64,000 nucleotides of DNA from Paracoccus sp. S3-43 (GTDB taxonomy: Bacteria > Pseudomonadota > Alphaproteobacteria > Rhodobacterales > Rhodobacteraceae): the NCBI RefSeq assembly GCF_029027965.1, contig NZ_CP119082.1, positions 476,001-540,000 of the forward strand, given 5' to 3'. A program made the translations under genes and the position numbers. The notes under the pieces were generated by a model. The model ran no database searches. It saw only the letters and a program-made list of their open reading frames with translations, and was not told the DNA's origin. Below are positions 27,217-35,929 of this stretch, in pieces (position 1 is the first letter of the stretch; every line of letters starts with the position of its first letter).

Positions 27217-27897
27217 TCATCCCTGCGACTCCAGCAAGCGGCGCAGTTGCGTCGTGACCCGTTCGGGTTCATCCCGATAGCTGAAAAACTGGCTGTAACG
27301 GCCCTCGCGGTCGAACAGCATCACAGAGGCGCTGTGATCCATCGAATAGCCGCCGTCTTTCAGCGGCACCTTCCGGGCGGAGATCCTGAAGGCCATCAGC
27401 GCCTTGGCGGTCTCCTCGACCGATCCGGTCACGCCCGTGGCACCGGGCAGCCACGAGACGTAATCGCGCAGCACCTCCGGCGTATCGCGTTCGGGGTCAA
27501 CGGTGACGAACCAGACCTTCAGCCCGTCGGCGAGGGGGCCGAGGTCGTCCTTCCAGCCCATGATCTCGCCCATGGTGGTCGGGCAGACGTCGGGACAATG
27601 GGTGAAGCCGAAAAAGACCAGCGAGGGCTGGCCCTTCAGGCTGGCTTCGGTAAAGGGCTGGCCCTCGGTCGTCTCCAGCCGATAGTCGCCTTGCCCCAGA
27701 TCGACGGCGGCCAGCGTCTCCTGTGGGTCGGGAGGGGCGGGAAGAAACAGCCGGGTCGCCGCCAGGCCCGTCAGCAGGACCAGCCCCCACAAGGCGATGC
27801 GCAGAATGCGCAGGGTCTTTCGCGGCATCCCCCGAGGAGCCTGCCTGGCAGGCGTTGCGCGCCCGCCCCGCTTCGCCGTCTCAGTCCTCTTCGACAT
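27217..27897 (-). CDS. SCO1/SenC-family copper metallochaperone
   Basis: A 226-residue membrane-anchored thioredoxin-fold protein. One transmembrane helix (about residues 30-50) anchors it, and the periplasmic domain carries the copper site CPDVC in FFGFTHCPDVCPTT plus the distal His in SMDHSASVML. It delivers copper to, or keeps reduced, the CuA site of cytochrome oxidase. The ATG at 27897 overlaps the PCuAC gene by 17 bases; a longer frame lies entirely inside that gene. SCO and PCuAC commonly work together on CuA. Confidence 0.92.
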   Translation of the reverse strand: MSKRTETAKRGGRATPARQAPRGMPRKTLRILRIALWGLVLLTGLAATRLFLPAPPDPQETLAAVDLGQGDYRLETTEGQPFTEASLKGQPSLVFFGFTHCPDVCPTTMGEIMGWKDDLGPLADGLKVWFVTVDPERDTPEVLRDYVSWLPGATGVTGSVEETAKALMAFRISARKVPLKDGGYSMDHSASVMLFDREGRYSQFFSYRDEPERVTTQLRRLLESQG

Positions 27898-28495
27898 GAG
27901 GCACCCCGTCGAATGGCGCGAAAGCCTTTCCCTGTTCGGGCGGCGGTTTCGCCTGGGCCTCATGCGCCGCAGGGCCGTGACGCGCGGAATGGGCGGGGGC
28001 GGCGTGATCCCTGTCCGCCCGGCCGCGCGCATGGATGCCGAGGATGTCGAAGCGAACCGGCACGTCGCCGGCCTTTTCGAAATGCAGCACCATGTCCAGC
28101 GTGTCGCCCTCGACCAGCGGCTCGGTCAGGCCGACCAGCATCAGATGCATACCGGCAGGGGCCATCGTCACCGCCGCCCCCGCCGGGATCGGCAGGCCAT
28201 CGGGAAGCTCACGCATGGTCATCACGCCGTCCTTCTCGGCCGTCTCGTGCATCTGGACCGCCTTGCCGACAGGGGCCGTCACCGAGACCAGCCGGTCATC
28301 CGTCGCGCCGTGATTTGTGACCGTCAGATAGGCCCCGCCCACCGGCGCGCGCGGCGGCGTGGCGCGGGCGAAGGCCCCCGAGACCGTCAGGTCGCCCGCC
28401 TGCACCTCGGCATGGGCGGCATGGGCGGGAAGGGCCAGCGCGGGCAGGGCCGCCAGAACCGTGCCCAGCATCAGGTTGCGCAGAAAATGCTTCAT
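27881..28495 (-). CDS. PCuAC periplasmic copper chaperone
   Basis: A 204-residue secreted protein with a signal peptide (LMLGTVLAALPALALPAHA). The Cu(I) site of the family, H-M-x10-M-x21-H-x-M, is visible as QMHETAEKDGVMTM and PAGMHLMLV. The C terminus has an extra His/Ala-rich tail (about residues 160-204) that could add metal sites. The start at 28495 was chosen for the signal peptide. It sits between the CopC-CopD fusion and SCO, 13 bases after the former. Confidence 0.92.
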   Translation of the reverse strand: MKHFLRNLMLGTVLAALPALALPAHAAHAEVQAGDLTVSGAFARATPPRAPVGGAYLTVTNHGATDDRLVSVTAPVGKAVQMHETAEKDGVMTMRELPDGLPIPAGAAVTMAPAGMHLMLVGLTEPLVEGDTLDMVLHFEKAGDVPVRFDILGIHARGRADRDHAAPAHSARHGPAAHEAQAKPPPEQGKAFAPFDGVPHVEED

Positions 28496-28508
28496 GCCGT
28501 TCGTCCTT

Positions 28509-30074
28509 TCAGTCGATGTCGAGCGTGCCGCCCAGCGTCGCCATCTGAAACCGCGACAGCCGGATTTCGACCTCGACGGTCCAGGTGCCGGGCAGCGGCA
28601 GAACAAGGTCGGGAACCAGCCAAACGCCTTCGTCGCCCTTCCTCGCGGCGGCTGGCCGGGTCATGGGCTCGATCCCGCGTTCGGGCATCGACAGGCTCAG
28701 GGTGACGGCAAGCGGCTGGAGGGGCGCCATGTCGCCATCCGTGACCTGGATCTCGACCGAGACGGGACCGGCGGCGCCGGGGGTCACGATCAGGTTGGCC
28801 ATGGCCTGGTCCGAATGCAGATGCCCGTAGGCCGCCGGCATCGCGGCATGGGCCTGGGCCAGCGCGCGGGGCGGCGGGGTAAAGCGCCAGCCCGCCGTCA
28901 GCCCAAGGATCGCCAGCGCCAGCAGCAGCTCCGCCGCGATGGACCGGCGCATCGCCTTTCCGGCGGCGCCGTCGCCCGCCAGCGCCGGTGCCGTCAGCGT
29001 CCAGCGGTTGAAACCCGCCAGCGCGAAGATCGCGGCCAGCAGGGTCAGCTTGGCGGCAAGGATAAAGCCGTAAGGCGTCAGCCATTGCGCCGGATCGCGG
29101 CCCAGTTGCACCACGGCCAGCGCAAGGCCCGAACCCAGCAGCAGGATCACCGCGAAGGGGATCGCGGCCGAGAACCGGCGCAGCCCTGCGGCCCCTTCGC
29201 GCAGCGACAGCGCCAGCGGGATCAGCGCGCCGATCCAGAAGCACAGCGCCGCCAGATGCAGAAAGACCATCGGCCGGGTCATCCAGCGCGGTTGGGCCGT
29301 GCCCGCGTGACCGCTGGCGGCATGGGACGCGGCCAGCAGCGCCAGCGCGATCCAGGCCAGTCCGCGGAACCGCAGCGACAGCAGGGCCAGCGCCGCCGCC
29401 GCCATCGCCAGGGCCACGCTGGGGCCGAAGCTGGTGCCCCAGGCGGCCGCCCAGGGGGCGGCGGTGAACAGCGCGCCAAGGCCCAGCCCCAGCGCGTCCA
29501 GCCCGTGCAGGCCCAGATAGGCCGGGGCCGCGACGAACCCGGCCCAGGCCGCCAGCCCGACCGGCCGCCGGGCTTTGCCGGACAGGCCCGCCACCGCGCC
29601 GAACAGCGCGCCGCCGACGCCCAGAACCAGCCCCGAGGTCATCGCAAAGCGCGCCAGCCAGATCGCGGCGCGGACGGCGGGATCGCCCTGCGGCGCCGCA
29701 GCCGCCGCGCCGGTCACCACCCCCACCGAGAACACCAGCGCCCCGGCAATCGGATGCCCGTCATCCGAGGCCACCCGCCAGGACAGGACATGCGTGCCTT
29801 GACCCAGTGGGGGCAGGGGAATGACCAGTTCCTGCGCGCCGGGCACCCGATCCGTCAGGTCGCTTTCCGTCCCGTCCGGCGCGATCAGGCGGATCGCCAG
29901 CGGCGCGACGGCTTCGTTGAAGGTCAGGCTGGCCGATTCCGGCGCCGTGCCCAGCAGGGCGTTGTCGGCGGGGGCCGTGGATTGCAGCACCGCATGGGCA
30001 TGGACCGCCCCGGCCATTGTCAGCAGCAGGATCTGGACCAGCGCAAGGATCTGCAGGCGGAACGGTCGGGTCAT
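28509..30074 (-). CDS. CopC-CopD fusion copper protein
   Basis: A 521-residue protein in three parts. After a signal peptide comes a CopC beta-sandwich (residues about 26-120) with copper-binding His at the mature N terminus (HAHAVLQSTAP) and in SDDGHPIAG. Then come eight or so transmembrane helices of the CopD family (about 135-400), and a C-terminal periplasmic beta domain (about 420-521) like the tail of YcnJ proteins. It probably moves copper into the cytoplasm or membrane for oxidase assembly. Gene order YcnI - CopCD - PCuAC - SCO is a recurring copper-handling set. Confidence 0.9.
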   Translation of the reverse strand: MTRPFRLQILALVQILLLTMAGAVHAHAVLQSTAPADNALLGTAPESASLTFNEAVAPLAIRLIAPDGTESDLTDRVPGAQELVIPLPPLGQGTHVLSWRVASDDGHPIAGALVFSVGVVTGAAAAAPQGDPAVRAAIWLARFAMTSGLVLGVGGALFGAVAGLSGKARRPVGLAAWAGFVAAPAYLGLHGLDALGLGLGALFTAAPWAAAWGTSFGPSVALAMAAAALALLSLRFRGLAWIALALLAASHAASGHAGTAQPRWMTRPMVFLHLAALCFWIGALIPLALSLREGAAGLRRFSAAIPFAVILLLGSGLALAVVQLGRDPAQWLTPYGFILAAKLTLLAAIFALAGFNRWTLTAPALAGDGAAGKAMRRSIAAELLLALAILGLTAGWRFTPPPRALAQAHAAMPAAYGHLHSDQAMANLIVTPGAAGPVSVEIQVTDGDMAPLQPLAVTLSLSMPERGIEPMTRPAAARKGDEGVWLVPDLVLPLPGTWTVEVEIRLSRFQMATLGGTLDID

Positions 30075-30133
30075 GGCGATCTCCGGCTGGGGCGGGGGCC
30101 GCGGGTCGCGCCCCCCGCCATGGCATCATGGGG

Positions 30134-30643
30134 TCAGTGCGCGGCGCCTTCGATCAGCTTCAGGCGGGGTGCGGGCATGTCGGCGTCGGGGTTGCCGGTG
30201 GTGTCGATCCAGGCCTCTTCCCCATTGGCGCATTCCTGCACGGCCGGGAACCAGAAGGTCGAGCCGGGTTCCAGATCCTTGCCGAAGCTGCCCCGGAAGA
30301 CGAATTCGTCGTAGAACTCGTTCGGCAGATTGCCGCCGGACCAGACGATTTCCTTCACGCCTTCGGTGAGGGTGGCGCCGTGATTCTCGAAGGGTTTTTC
30401 GTAGGCGCCCTTGACCACCTCCAGAGTCCAGCCCGGTTTGGGCATCGGCTTGACGTTATAGAAACCTTCGGGGATCTGGACGCGCACCGTATGGGTGGCC
30501 TGATCGCCGCAGCCATGCGGCACGCGCAGCACGGCCTTGTAGGTCGAGCCGACGGGGGCCTGTTGCACTTCCAGCGTGGCATGGGCCAGCACCGGCGAGG
30601 CGAGCGTGGCAAGCGTCATGGCAAGGACGGTTTTGCGGAACAT
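30134..30643 (-). CDS. YcnI/DUF1775 copper-binding protein
   Basis: A 169-residue secreted protein. The signal peptide (FRKTVLAMTLATLASPVLA) ends at the His that, in the family, is the first copper ligand of the mature chain (HATLEVQQAP). The DUF1775 core contains RVPHGCGDQATHTVRVQIPEG and a conserved Trp (GWTLEV). It precedes the CopC-CopD fusion by 59 bases. The longer frame to 30772 has no signal peptide at its start, so 30643 is preferred. Confidence 0.9.
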   Translation of the reverse strand: MFRKTVLAMTLATLASPVLAHATLEVQQAPVGSTYKAVLRVPHGCGDQATHTVRVQIPEGFYNVKPMPKPGWTLEVVKGAYEKPFENHGATLTEGVKEIVWSGGNLPNEFYDEFVFRGSFGKDLEPGSTFWFPAVQECANGEEAWIDTTGNPDADMPAPRLKLIEGAAH

Positions 30644-30875
30644 GATGTCTCTCATTCGTTGGATGGGGTTGTCGGTGTTGCGCGCGCGCCGGCAAGGGGA
30701 CGGCCAGCGCGGTCGCGAAGCCGATGGTGACGGGCCGGTCGGCAAGGCGCGCGACCGAGCGCGGCAAAGCATGGCTCGGGAAACGGGAATGGCAGGGAAA
30801 CCCGCCGCGCCCCGCTGGGGCCCCGCTGGGGGCTGCGGCGGGCGGATGGGTTCGGGCCAGCCGAAAAACCCGCGC
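30644..30875. other. Spacer between DUF1775 and DUF2946-like genes
   Basis: GC-rich with a short direct repeat (CCCCGCTGGGG twice near 30820). No gene, riboswitch box or clear promoter is seen. Confidence 0.4.
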
Positions 30876-31265
30876 TCAGGTTCGTGCCGGAGGTGCTCTT
30901 GGCTGTCTCGGCAGCCATGCCTGCGCCGCCACCAGCGGCGCCCGGTCCTGCGGGATCACGACATCATGCGACAGTGGCAGAAGGTCGGCCAAGGCGAAGG
31001 GCGGGGGTGGCAGGGCGATTTCGCTTTTGCCGATGCCCTGCGCGGGACAGACCGGGGGCGGGTGGTCGGGCCGGTCCTGGTCCTGCGCAAGGGTGACGCA
31101 GATCGACCAGGCGCCAGAGATCTCGTGGCCCGCCTTTGCCATCTCGCGCAAAAGCCCGGCTGCCTGATGAAGGGGCGCAAACAGCGACAGCATCCACAAC
31201 GCCAGCACGGCCAAGGCCATGCCGATCTCGCAGCCGACCGTTCTGCCTGTGCGGGTATGCGGCAT
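30876..31265 (-). CDS. DUF2946-like small membrane protein
   Basis: A 129-residue protein with one hydrophobic helix near the N terminus (IGMALAVLALWMLSLFAPLHQAAGLL), then a stretch with two spaced cysteines (ICVTLA and PVCPAQGIGK) and a proline-rich tail. DUF2946 proteins accompany copper genes and carry paired cysteines in this region, but similarity is weak and the family name is tentative. The ATG at 31265 follows AAAGGGGGG. It heads the copper row on this strand. Confidence 0.55.
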   Translation of the reverse strand: MPHTRTGRTVGCEIGMALAVLALWMLSLFAPLHQAAGLLREMAKAGHEISGAWSICVTLAQDQDRPDHPPPVCPAQGIGKSEIALPPPPFALADLLPLSHDVVIPQDRAPLVAAQAWLPRQPRAPPART

Positions 31266-31376
31266 GTGTCCCCCCTTTCGCCGAAGCTTATGACGCCGGA
31301 CCGTCAAGAACAACGCCGCGGGAATGCGGGTGGACATCATGCCGCAAGGCGCTTGCTGGAATGCCGTAGCCGCCTG

Positions 31377-32306
31377 TCAGAACAGGCCAAGCCCCTCGAC
31401 CGCCAGAAGGGCAACGACCATCCCGGCCAGCAGTTCGAACCCCGCCGCCACAGCGCGCAGGGCGGCGGATTCGGCCACACCCGCCAGTGCGCCGCTGCGC
31501 AGGAAGGTTCCCATGACCGCGACCAGAAGGGTCAGGCAGGCGGTGCCGGCCGCCATCGCGAAGGCGCCTGCGATCCCGGCGGCCAGGATGTTCATCTGCC
31601 ATGTCAGCACCAGAAGCAGGATCGCGCCGCTGCACGGGCGGATGGCGATCGCCAGGATGACCGAGGCGAGTTCCCGCCAGCTGGTCGCCGCGTCGATCGC
31701 TTGGGGCGAGGGCGCGTGGGCATGGCCGCAGCTTGCGCAAAAGGCGTGGTCGCCGTGGCCGTGATGCGGGTGACCCGCAGCGGCCACACGATGATGAGAC
31801 GACGCGAGGGCTGTCGCCAGGGCCAGGCCGCGCCGCGCGCCGCGAAAGGCCAGCCACAGCCCGATCAGCAGAATCGAGATCAGGCTGAACTGCGTCAGCG
31901 TCGTTTCGGCCAATGCGGTCAGCTGCTGCCGGGTCATCGAGAACAGGCCGATGCCGCCCAGCACCAGCAGGACCGCCGTCAGCGCCTGGCCCAGCGATGC
32001 CGCGACCGTGGCGCCGGCCAGCCGCCCCATCCCGACCGGGCGCGCGGCGCCATAGGCCCCGACCAGGAACTTGCCATGGCCGGGACCGACCGCATGAACG
32101 AAGCCGTAGCCCCAGCACAGGCCCAGAAGCCCGGCCCAGGCCCCGCCCTCGCCGGTCTTCAGCGCCCGCAGGCTGCGCGCCAGGCCGTTCTGGAAATCGC
32201 GCTGCATGGCGGTTGCCCCGGCGACGATCTGCGCGTGATGCTGCCAGATCAGCGCCAGCAGCAGCAGCGCGGCCAGGCCCGCCGCCAGGATCATCGCGCG
32301 CCGCAT
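31377..32306 (-). CDS. NicO-family nickel/cobalt (RcnA-like) transporter
   Basis: A 309-residue membrane protein with six or so helices, the family motif GFVHAVGPGHGKFLVGAY, and a cytoplasmic His-rich loop (HPHHGHGDHAFCASCGHAHA) that also holds two Cys. RcnA-type members export Ni2+ or Co2+; others import them. It overlaps the DUF1007 gene by 16 bases, a frequent pairing. Between a copper row and zinc genes, the true ion cannot be told from sequence. Confidence 0.85.
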   Translation of the reverse strand: MRRAMILAAGLAALLLLALIWQHHAQIVAGATAMQRDFQNGLARSLRALKTGEGGAWAGLLGLCWGYGFVHAVGPGHGKFLVGAYGAARPVGMGRLAGATVAASLGQALTAVLLVLGGIGLFSMTRQQLTALAETTLTQFSLISILLIGLWLAFRGARRGLALATALASSHHRVAAAGHPHHGHGDHAFCASCGHAHAPSPQAIDAATSWRELASVILAIAIRPCSGAILLLVLTWQMNILAAGIAGAFAMAAGTACLTLLVAVMGTFLRSGALAGVAESAALRAVAAGFELLAGMVVALLAVEGLGLF

Positions 32307-32977
32307 GTGACCTCGAACCGCTCGGCAAAGCTCACCCCGACATCGGCCATGCTCATGATCGTCAGCGAGTCGGCCTGGAAATCCAGTTCCTGCAACGCGG
32401 CCAGAAGCTCCTCTTGCCCCGAGGTTTCGGGAAGGCGGCGGATCACGCGGCAGCCGCTCAGCCCCTCGACGGTCGGCTCGCGCGGGGTGTCGTAGGCGAC
32501 GAAGTATTCGGGATCATAGAGCCGCAGCTGCACCGGATGGGCAGCCGTCACCGCCACCGGCTTTTTCAGAGGCCGGACATGCGAGGTGATGATGCGTCCC
32601 TGGGCATAATGCGCCGCATGGGCTTTCGGCCGGCCCAGCGGCACCGGCCGGCCGTCCTGTTCCAGGACGATATGTCCCGGAAAACCCGCCGCCCAGTCCA
32701 CATCCTTTCCGGCAAAGGCGCGCAGCCGGGCAGGATCGGGGGCGCCGTCGCCATCCGCGTCAAGCCGCGCATCCTCGATCATCATCAGGCTGTAGAATTC
32801 GTCATAGGTCCAGGTGACCCGAACCGCCTCGAGCCGGCCGGACCGGCCGAAGATCAGCGCGGCATCGGCGTCGATGAACACATGGGGATGCGCCGATGCC
32901 GGCAGGGCGGCCGACAGCAAGGCCATGGCCGCCGCAACAAGTCGGGACGCCGCCCGACGAACGCTGCCGTGAATCAC
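32291..32977 (-). CDS. DUF1007 family periplasmic protein
   Basis: A 228-residue secreted protein with a signal peptide (LVAAAMALLSAALPASA) followed at once by HPHVFIDADAALIF, the DUF1007 signature whose His residues suggest metal binding at the mature N terminus. The GTG at 32977 (or ATG near 32926) starts it; the much longer frame runs antisense through sitA and is spurious. DUF1007 proteins pair with NicO transporters and may pass the metal to them. Function is not established. Confidence 0.8.
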   Translation of the reverse strand: MIHGSVRRAASRLVAAAMALLSAALPASAHPHVFIDADAALIFGRSGRLEAVRVTWTYDEFYSLMMIEDARLDADGDGAPDPARLRAFAGKDVDWAAGFPGHIVLEQDGRPVPLGRPKAHAAHYAQGRIITSHVRPLKKPVAVTAAHPVQLRLYDPEYFVAYDTPREPTVEGLSGCRVIRRLPETSGQEELLAALQELDFQADSLTIMSMADVGVSFAERFEVTCGAR

Positions 32978-33141
32978 CGCTGGCCCCCGAACGGGCGGGC
33001 ATCGCCTTCCAAGGCGACAAGGGCGCGCGACGGCCTGGCGAGGGAAGCTGGGGAGATCATGATGCGCGATATTACCGACTGCCCCGGTCCGGGGCAAGCG
33101 CGCCCCGCCGGGATGTCGTCCACGTGATCGGCTGGCCGGTT

Positions 33142-33260
33142 CGGATTGCGGTTCGGATTGCAGGGGGCAACCGGATTCAGATGAGATTGAGAATGATTTG
33201 CACTTGCAATCGGATTGCGCTTGCCTTTTCCTAGATGAGACCAAATCGCAACTGATGGGA
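33142..33260 (+). promoter_or_regulatory. Repeat-rich promoter region of sitA
   Basis: This AT-richer stretch holds several copies of a GGATTGC/TTGCAATC-type element: GGATTGC at about 33142, 33154 and 33211, and GATTTGCACTTGCAATC overlapping the last. Clustered TTGCAAT-like half-sites before a SitA gene suggest a manganese- or iron-responsive operator (Mur/Fur type), but the match to any published box is not checked. No Zur-type core is present. Confidence 0.4.
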
Positions 33261-33271
33261 AAGGAATTGCA

Positions 33272-34174
33272 ATGTCCTTCGGGATGGCACGACTTCTTCA
33301 AGCAACGGCGGCCATGGCGCTGATGGCCGGCCCGGCCCTGGCCGAGGACAGGATGAAGGTGGTCACCACTTTCACCGTGCTGGCGGATATGGCCAGCCAT
33401 GTCGCCGGGGACGCGGCCGAGGTGGTTTCGATCACCAAGCCGGGCGCCGAGATCCATGGCTATGAACCCACGCCGCAGGACATCATCCGGTCCGGGGACG
33501 CCGACCTTGTCCTTTGGAACGGCCTGAACCTCGAACTCTGGTTCGAGCAGTTCCTGGACCAGCTTGGCGACGTTCCCTCGGTGACGGTGACCGAAGGGAT
33601 CGACCCGATCCCCATCGCGACCGGCGCCTATGAAGGCAAGCCCAACCCCCATGCCTGGATGGGGCTGAGCAACGCCCTGATCTATATCGACAACATCGCG
33701 GCGGCCTTTGCCGAGCACGATCCCGAGAACGCGGCGACCTATCAGCAGAACGCCGAAGCCTATAAACAGGAACTGCGCGCGACGCTGGAACCCCTGAAGG
33801 CGCAGATCGGCCAGATCCCCGAAGCCCAGCGGTGGCTGGTCACCTGCGAGGGGGCGTTCTCCTATCTGGCGCGCGACCTGGACATGAAAGAGCTTTACCT
33901 GTGGCCGATGAACGCCGATCAGATGGGCACGCCCCAGCAGGTGCGCGCGGTCATCGACGGCGTGAAGGCGAACCACATCCCGGTGGTCTTCTGCGAAAGC
34001 ACCGTGAACACCGCCCCGGCCGAACAGGTCGCGCGGGAAACCGGCGCGAAATACGGCGGCGTTCTTTATGTGGACAGCCTGTCCGAGCCTGACGGCCCGG
34101 TGCCGACCTATCTGGACCTGCTGCGGGTGACGACGCAGACCGTGGCCGAGGGGCTGGCAGGCGCGGCGCAGTAA
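33272..34174 (+). CDS. sitA: SitA-type Mn2+/Fe2+ ABC transporter binding protein
   Basis: A 300-residue cluster A-I metal-binding protein with a signal peptide (LLQATAAMALMAGPALA). Metal ligands read His (GAEIHGYEP), His (NPHAWM), Glu (VTCEGAFSYL) and Asp (YVDSLS). The Glu in third position marks the Mn/Fe-binding SitA/PsaA type; zinc members such as the AztC gene nearby have His. No SitB, C or D gene follows, so it must use a transporter encoded elsewhere or is a left-over. AAAGGA precedes the start. Confidence 0.87.
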   Translation: MSFGMARLLQATAAMALMAGPALAEDRMKVVTTFTVLADMASHVAGDAAEVVSITKPGAEIHGYEPTPQDIIRSGDADLVLWNGLNLELWFEQFLDQLGDVPSVTVTEGIDPIPIATGAYEGKPNPHAWMGLSNALIYIDNIAAAFAEHDPENAATYQQNAEAYKQELRATLEPLKAQIGQIPEAQRWLVTCEGAFSYLARDLDMKELYLWPMNADQMGTPQQVRAVIDGVKANHIPVVFCESTVNTAPAEQVARETGAKYGGVLYVDSLSEPDGPVPTYLDLLRVTTQTVAEGLAGAAQ

Positions 34175-34195
34175 CGGCCATCCAACCGCCAGCGT

Positions 34196-34221
34196 CCCGC
34201 CGCGCGTGACCGCGCGGCGGG
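34196..34221. terminator. Perfect 11-bp hairpin between sitA and a lipoprotein gene
   Basis: CCCGCCGCGCG pairs exactly with CGCGCGGCGGG around a TGAC loop. It lies between converging genes and can serve both as a terminator. Confidence 0.75.
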
Positions 34222-34228
34222 CAGTCTT

Positions 34229-34480
34229 TCATTCGATGGAAAGACCCTGCTGCATCCGCTGGCCGATCACGAACAGCGCCATGCTGGCCTGTTCGGCGCT
34301 GCGCAGATCCGCCTGCCGTGTTTCGGCCACGCAGCGCGCAAAATCCGCGGTGCCCTCGGGAAAGCCGAAGGCGTGGCAGGTTGCCGAAGGATAGTCCATT
34401 GCCACGGGCGGGCGGCTTGGGGCGCAGCCCGCCATCAGCGTCAGGGCGACGGCCGGCACTATCAGGCAGTGAATGCGCAT
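34229..34480 (-). CDS. Small predicted lipoprotein
   Basis: An 83-residue protein with a lipoprotein signal ending in LMAGC (lipobox Cys near residue 18). The mature part has two more cysteines (ATCHAFGF and ARCVAETRQ) and a Gln/Met-rich end. No family is recognised. The longer frame upstream has no signal peptide. It lies between sitA (converging) and aztD (same strand, 144 bases upstream), with no proven link to either. Confidence 0.6.
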   Translation of the reverse strand: MRIHCLIVPAVALTLMAGCAPSRPPVAMDYPSATCHAFGFPEGTADFARCVAETRQADLRSAEQASMALFVIGQRMQQGLSIE

Positions 34481-34624
34481 GGTGATCGTCTCCGGCGCAG
34501 GGCCTTGACGGCAGGCGGGCCGAGCGCTGTTGTCGCCCCGCCTGTCCGGCAAGGCCGCCCCCGGCCTTTTCCGATGGATGCCGCCGCCCCGCAGCCGGGA
34601 CGGCGGCCTTGTCACTTCCGGTCC

Positions 34625-35863
34625 TCAGTGCTGGAGCCCGCTGCCCCCGGCAACGGCGAGGTTATAGGGCTTGCCCTCGACGGGGATGGTGCCCACTTCC
34701 TTCAGGTCGGCCGTGGCGATGCGGCGCACCAGACCGGCATTGGGATCGGTCATCACGACCTCGTCCCCGGCCATGGCAAGACGCGGACGCGGCAGGTTCC
34801 AGTCGCCGTCCATGCTGTAGGGCTCGGTGACCTTGGCGCTGGCCTCGGTCTTGCCGTCCAGCAGATTGATCCGGTGAAGGGTTCCGTCCTCGATCAGCAC
34901 GAAAGCATCCGAGGGGTGCACGGGATCAAGCGCGAAATCGACGGCGCGGAAGGGCAGTTCGATCAGGCGCATATGCGGTTCGTCCACGGGGTCGATGACC
35001 GACAGGGCCTTGTCGCCATAATCGCCCACGAACACCTGGATCGCGTCCGATCCAAGAAGCGTGCCCGTCATCTCGCCCTTCGGATATTCGGCGGGATAGG
35101 GCAGCATGTTGAAGACCGGATCGGCGCCGTCCAGCGTCACCGTCAGGACACCTTCCTCGCAGCCGAAGGCCAGATAGGCGCCTGAAAGCGCCTCGCCATG
35201 CAGGCCGGTGCAGGTCTGGAGATCGCCCGCCGGTGTGCCGTCGATGTTGAAGGCCTGGGCGCCGACGCGGGGCGGAAGCGCGCCTTCCTCGGCCGGCGGC
35301 TGGTCCGAGGCGACGCTGCCGATGATCAGATTGCCCATCGGCACGGCGACGCCGTGATGGGCATGGGCCTGCGGGAACCGCACCGACTCCAGCTTGCCTT
35401 CGGAAAGCGCGTGCGCGTCCACCAGTTCGGAATAGCCGCCCCGGTCGAAGTTGATCGAGATCTTGCCGCCGTTCTCGACGACATGGAACGGGCGCTTGCC
35501 GTCGAAGACCTGCTCGACCGCGGCCGGGTCGGCGACCTCGATGTCCTTATGGTCGCCGTGGCTGTGCAGCGAGATGCCCGAGGTCAGGAAGTTCACCTGG
35601 TCATCGAAGGACTGAACCGCGACGATCACCGCGCCGCCCGCTTCGCTGTAAAGATTGACCTGCCCCTTGGTGTCGAAGGTCCAGCGGTTATCGGGTTCGG
35701 TCAGGTCGAAGGCGGTGATCTGCGGCTTTTCATGATCGCCCACGAAGACGCGATAGGCGGTCACGTTGTCTTCGTGATCGTGATCGTGATCGTGGTCCTG
35801 CGCCATGGCGGCGCCCGCCGCCAGAAGGGCCAGGATGCTGGCGCCCGCAAGATGTCTTACCAT
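34625..35863 (-). CDS. aztD: AztD periplasmic zinc metallochaperone
   Basis: A 412-residue secreted protein; after the signal peptide (ASILALLAAGAAMA) the mature chain starts QDHDHDHDHEDN, the flexible His-Asp arm known from Paracoccus AztD. The rest is a beta-propeller with repeated ITAFDL/LSVIDP-like blades and a His-rich loop (LHSHGDHKD). AztD stores zinc in the periplasm and hands it directly to the binding protein AztC. The gene follows aztC by 66 bases and has an AAAGGAG Shine-Dalgarno. It is the last gene of the aztABCD operon. Confidence 0.9.
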   Translation of the reverse strand: MVRHLAGASILALLAAGAAMAQDHDHDHDHEDNVTAYRVFVGDHEKPQITAFDLTEPDNRWTFDTKGQVNLYSEAGGAVIVAVQSFDDQVNFLTSGISLHSHGDHKDIEVADPAAVEQVFDGKRPFHVVENGGKISINFDRGGYSELVDAHALSEGKLESVRFPQAHAHHGVAVPMGNLIIGSVASDQPPAEEGALPPRVGAQAFNIDGTPAGDLQTCTGLHGEALSGAYLAFGCEEGVLTVTLDGADPVFNMLPYPAEYPKGEMTGTLLGSDAIQVFVGDYGDKALSVIDPVDEPHMRLIELPFRAVDFALDPVHPSDAFVLIEDGTLHRINLLDGKTEASAKVTEPYSMDGDWNLPRPRLAMAGDEVVMTDPNAGLVRRIATADLKEVGTIPVEGKPYNLAVAGGSGLQH

Positions 35864-35929
35864 CGGTATTCTCCTTTGAGGATGGGGAGGAGGAAGGACC
35901 AGACCGGCGAGGCCGGTCGGGCAGTGAGG

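Noticed and set aside
28359..30314. Long plus-strand frame opposite the CopC-CopD gene
   Set aside because: Arg/Gly/Gln-rich antisense translation without any domain; the opposite strand has a clear membrane protein.
30644..30875. Cobalamin riboswitch before the copper/NicO row
   Set aside because: No B12-box (GCCACTG-like) or supporting stems were found.
32978..33976. N-terminal extension of the DUF1007 protein
   Set aside because: It runs antisense through sitA; the signal peptide lies near 32977.
33272..34174. Calling the SitA gene a zinc-binding ZnuA
   Set aside because: The third ligand is Glu (TCEGAF) rather than His, no His-rich loop exists, and there is no Zur-type box upstream.
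34551..34570. AAGGCC-N6-GGCCTT hairpin with a T run downstream of aztD
   Set aside because: The T run is on the plus strand while both neighbouring genes are on the minus strand, so it is not a proper terminator for either.
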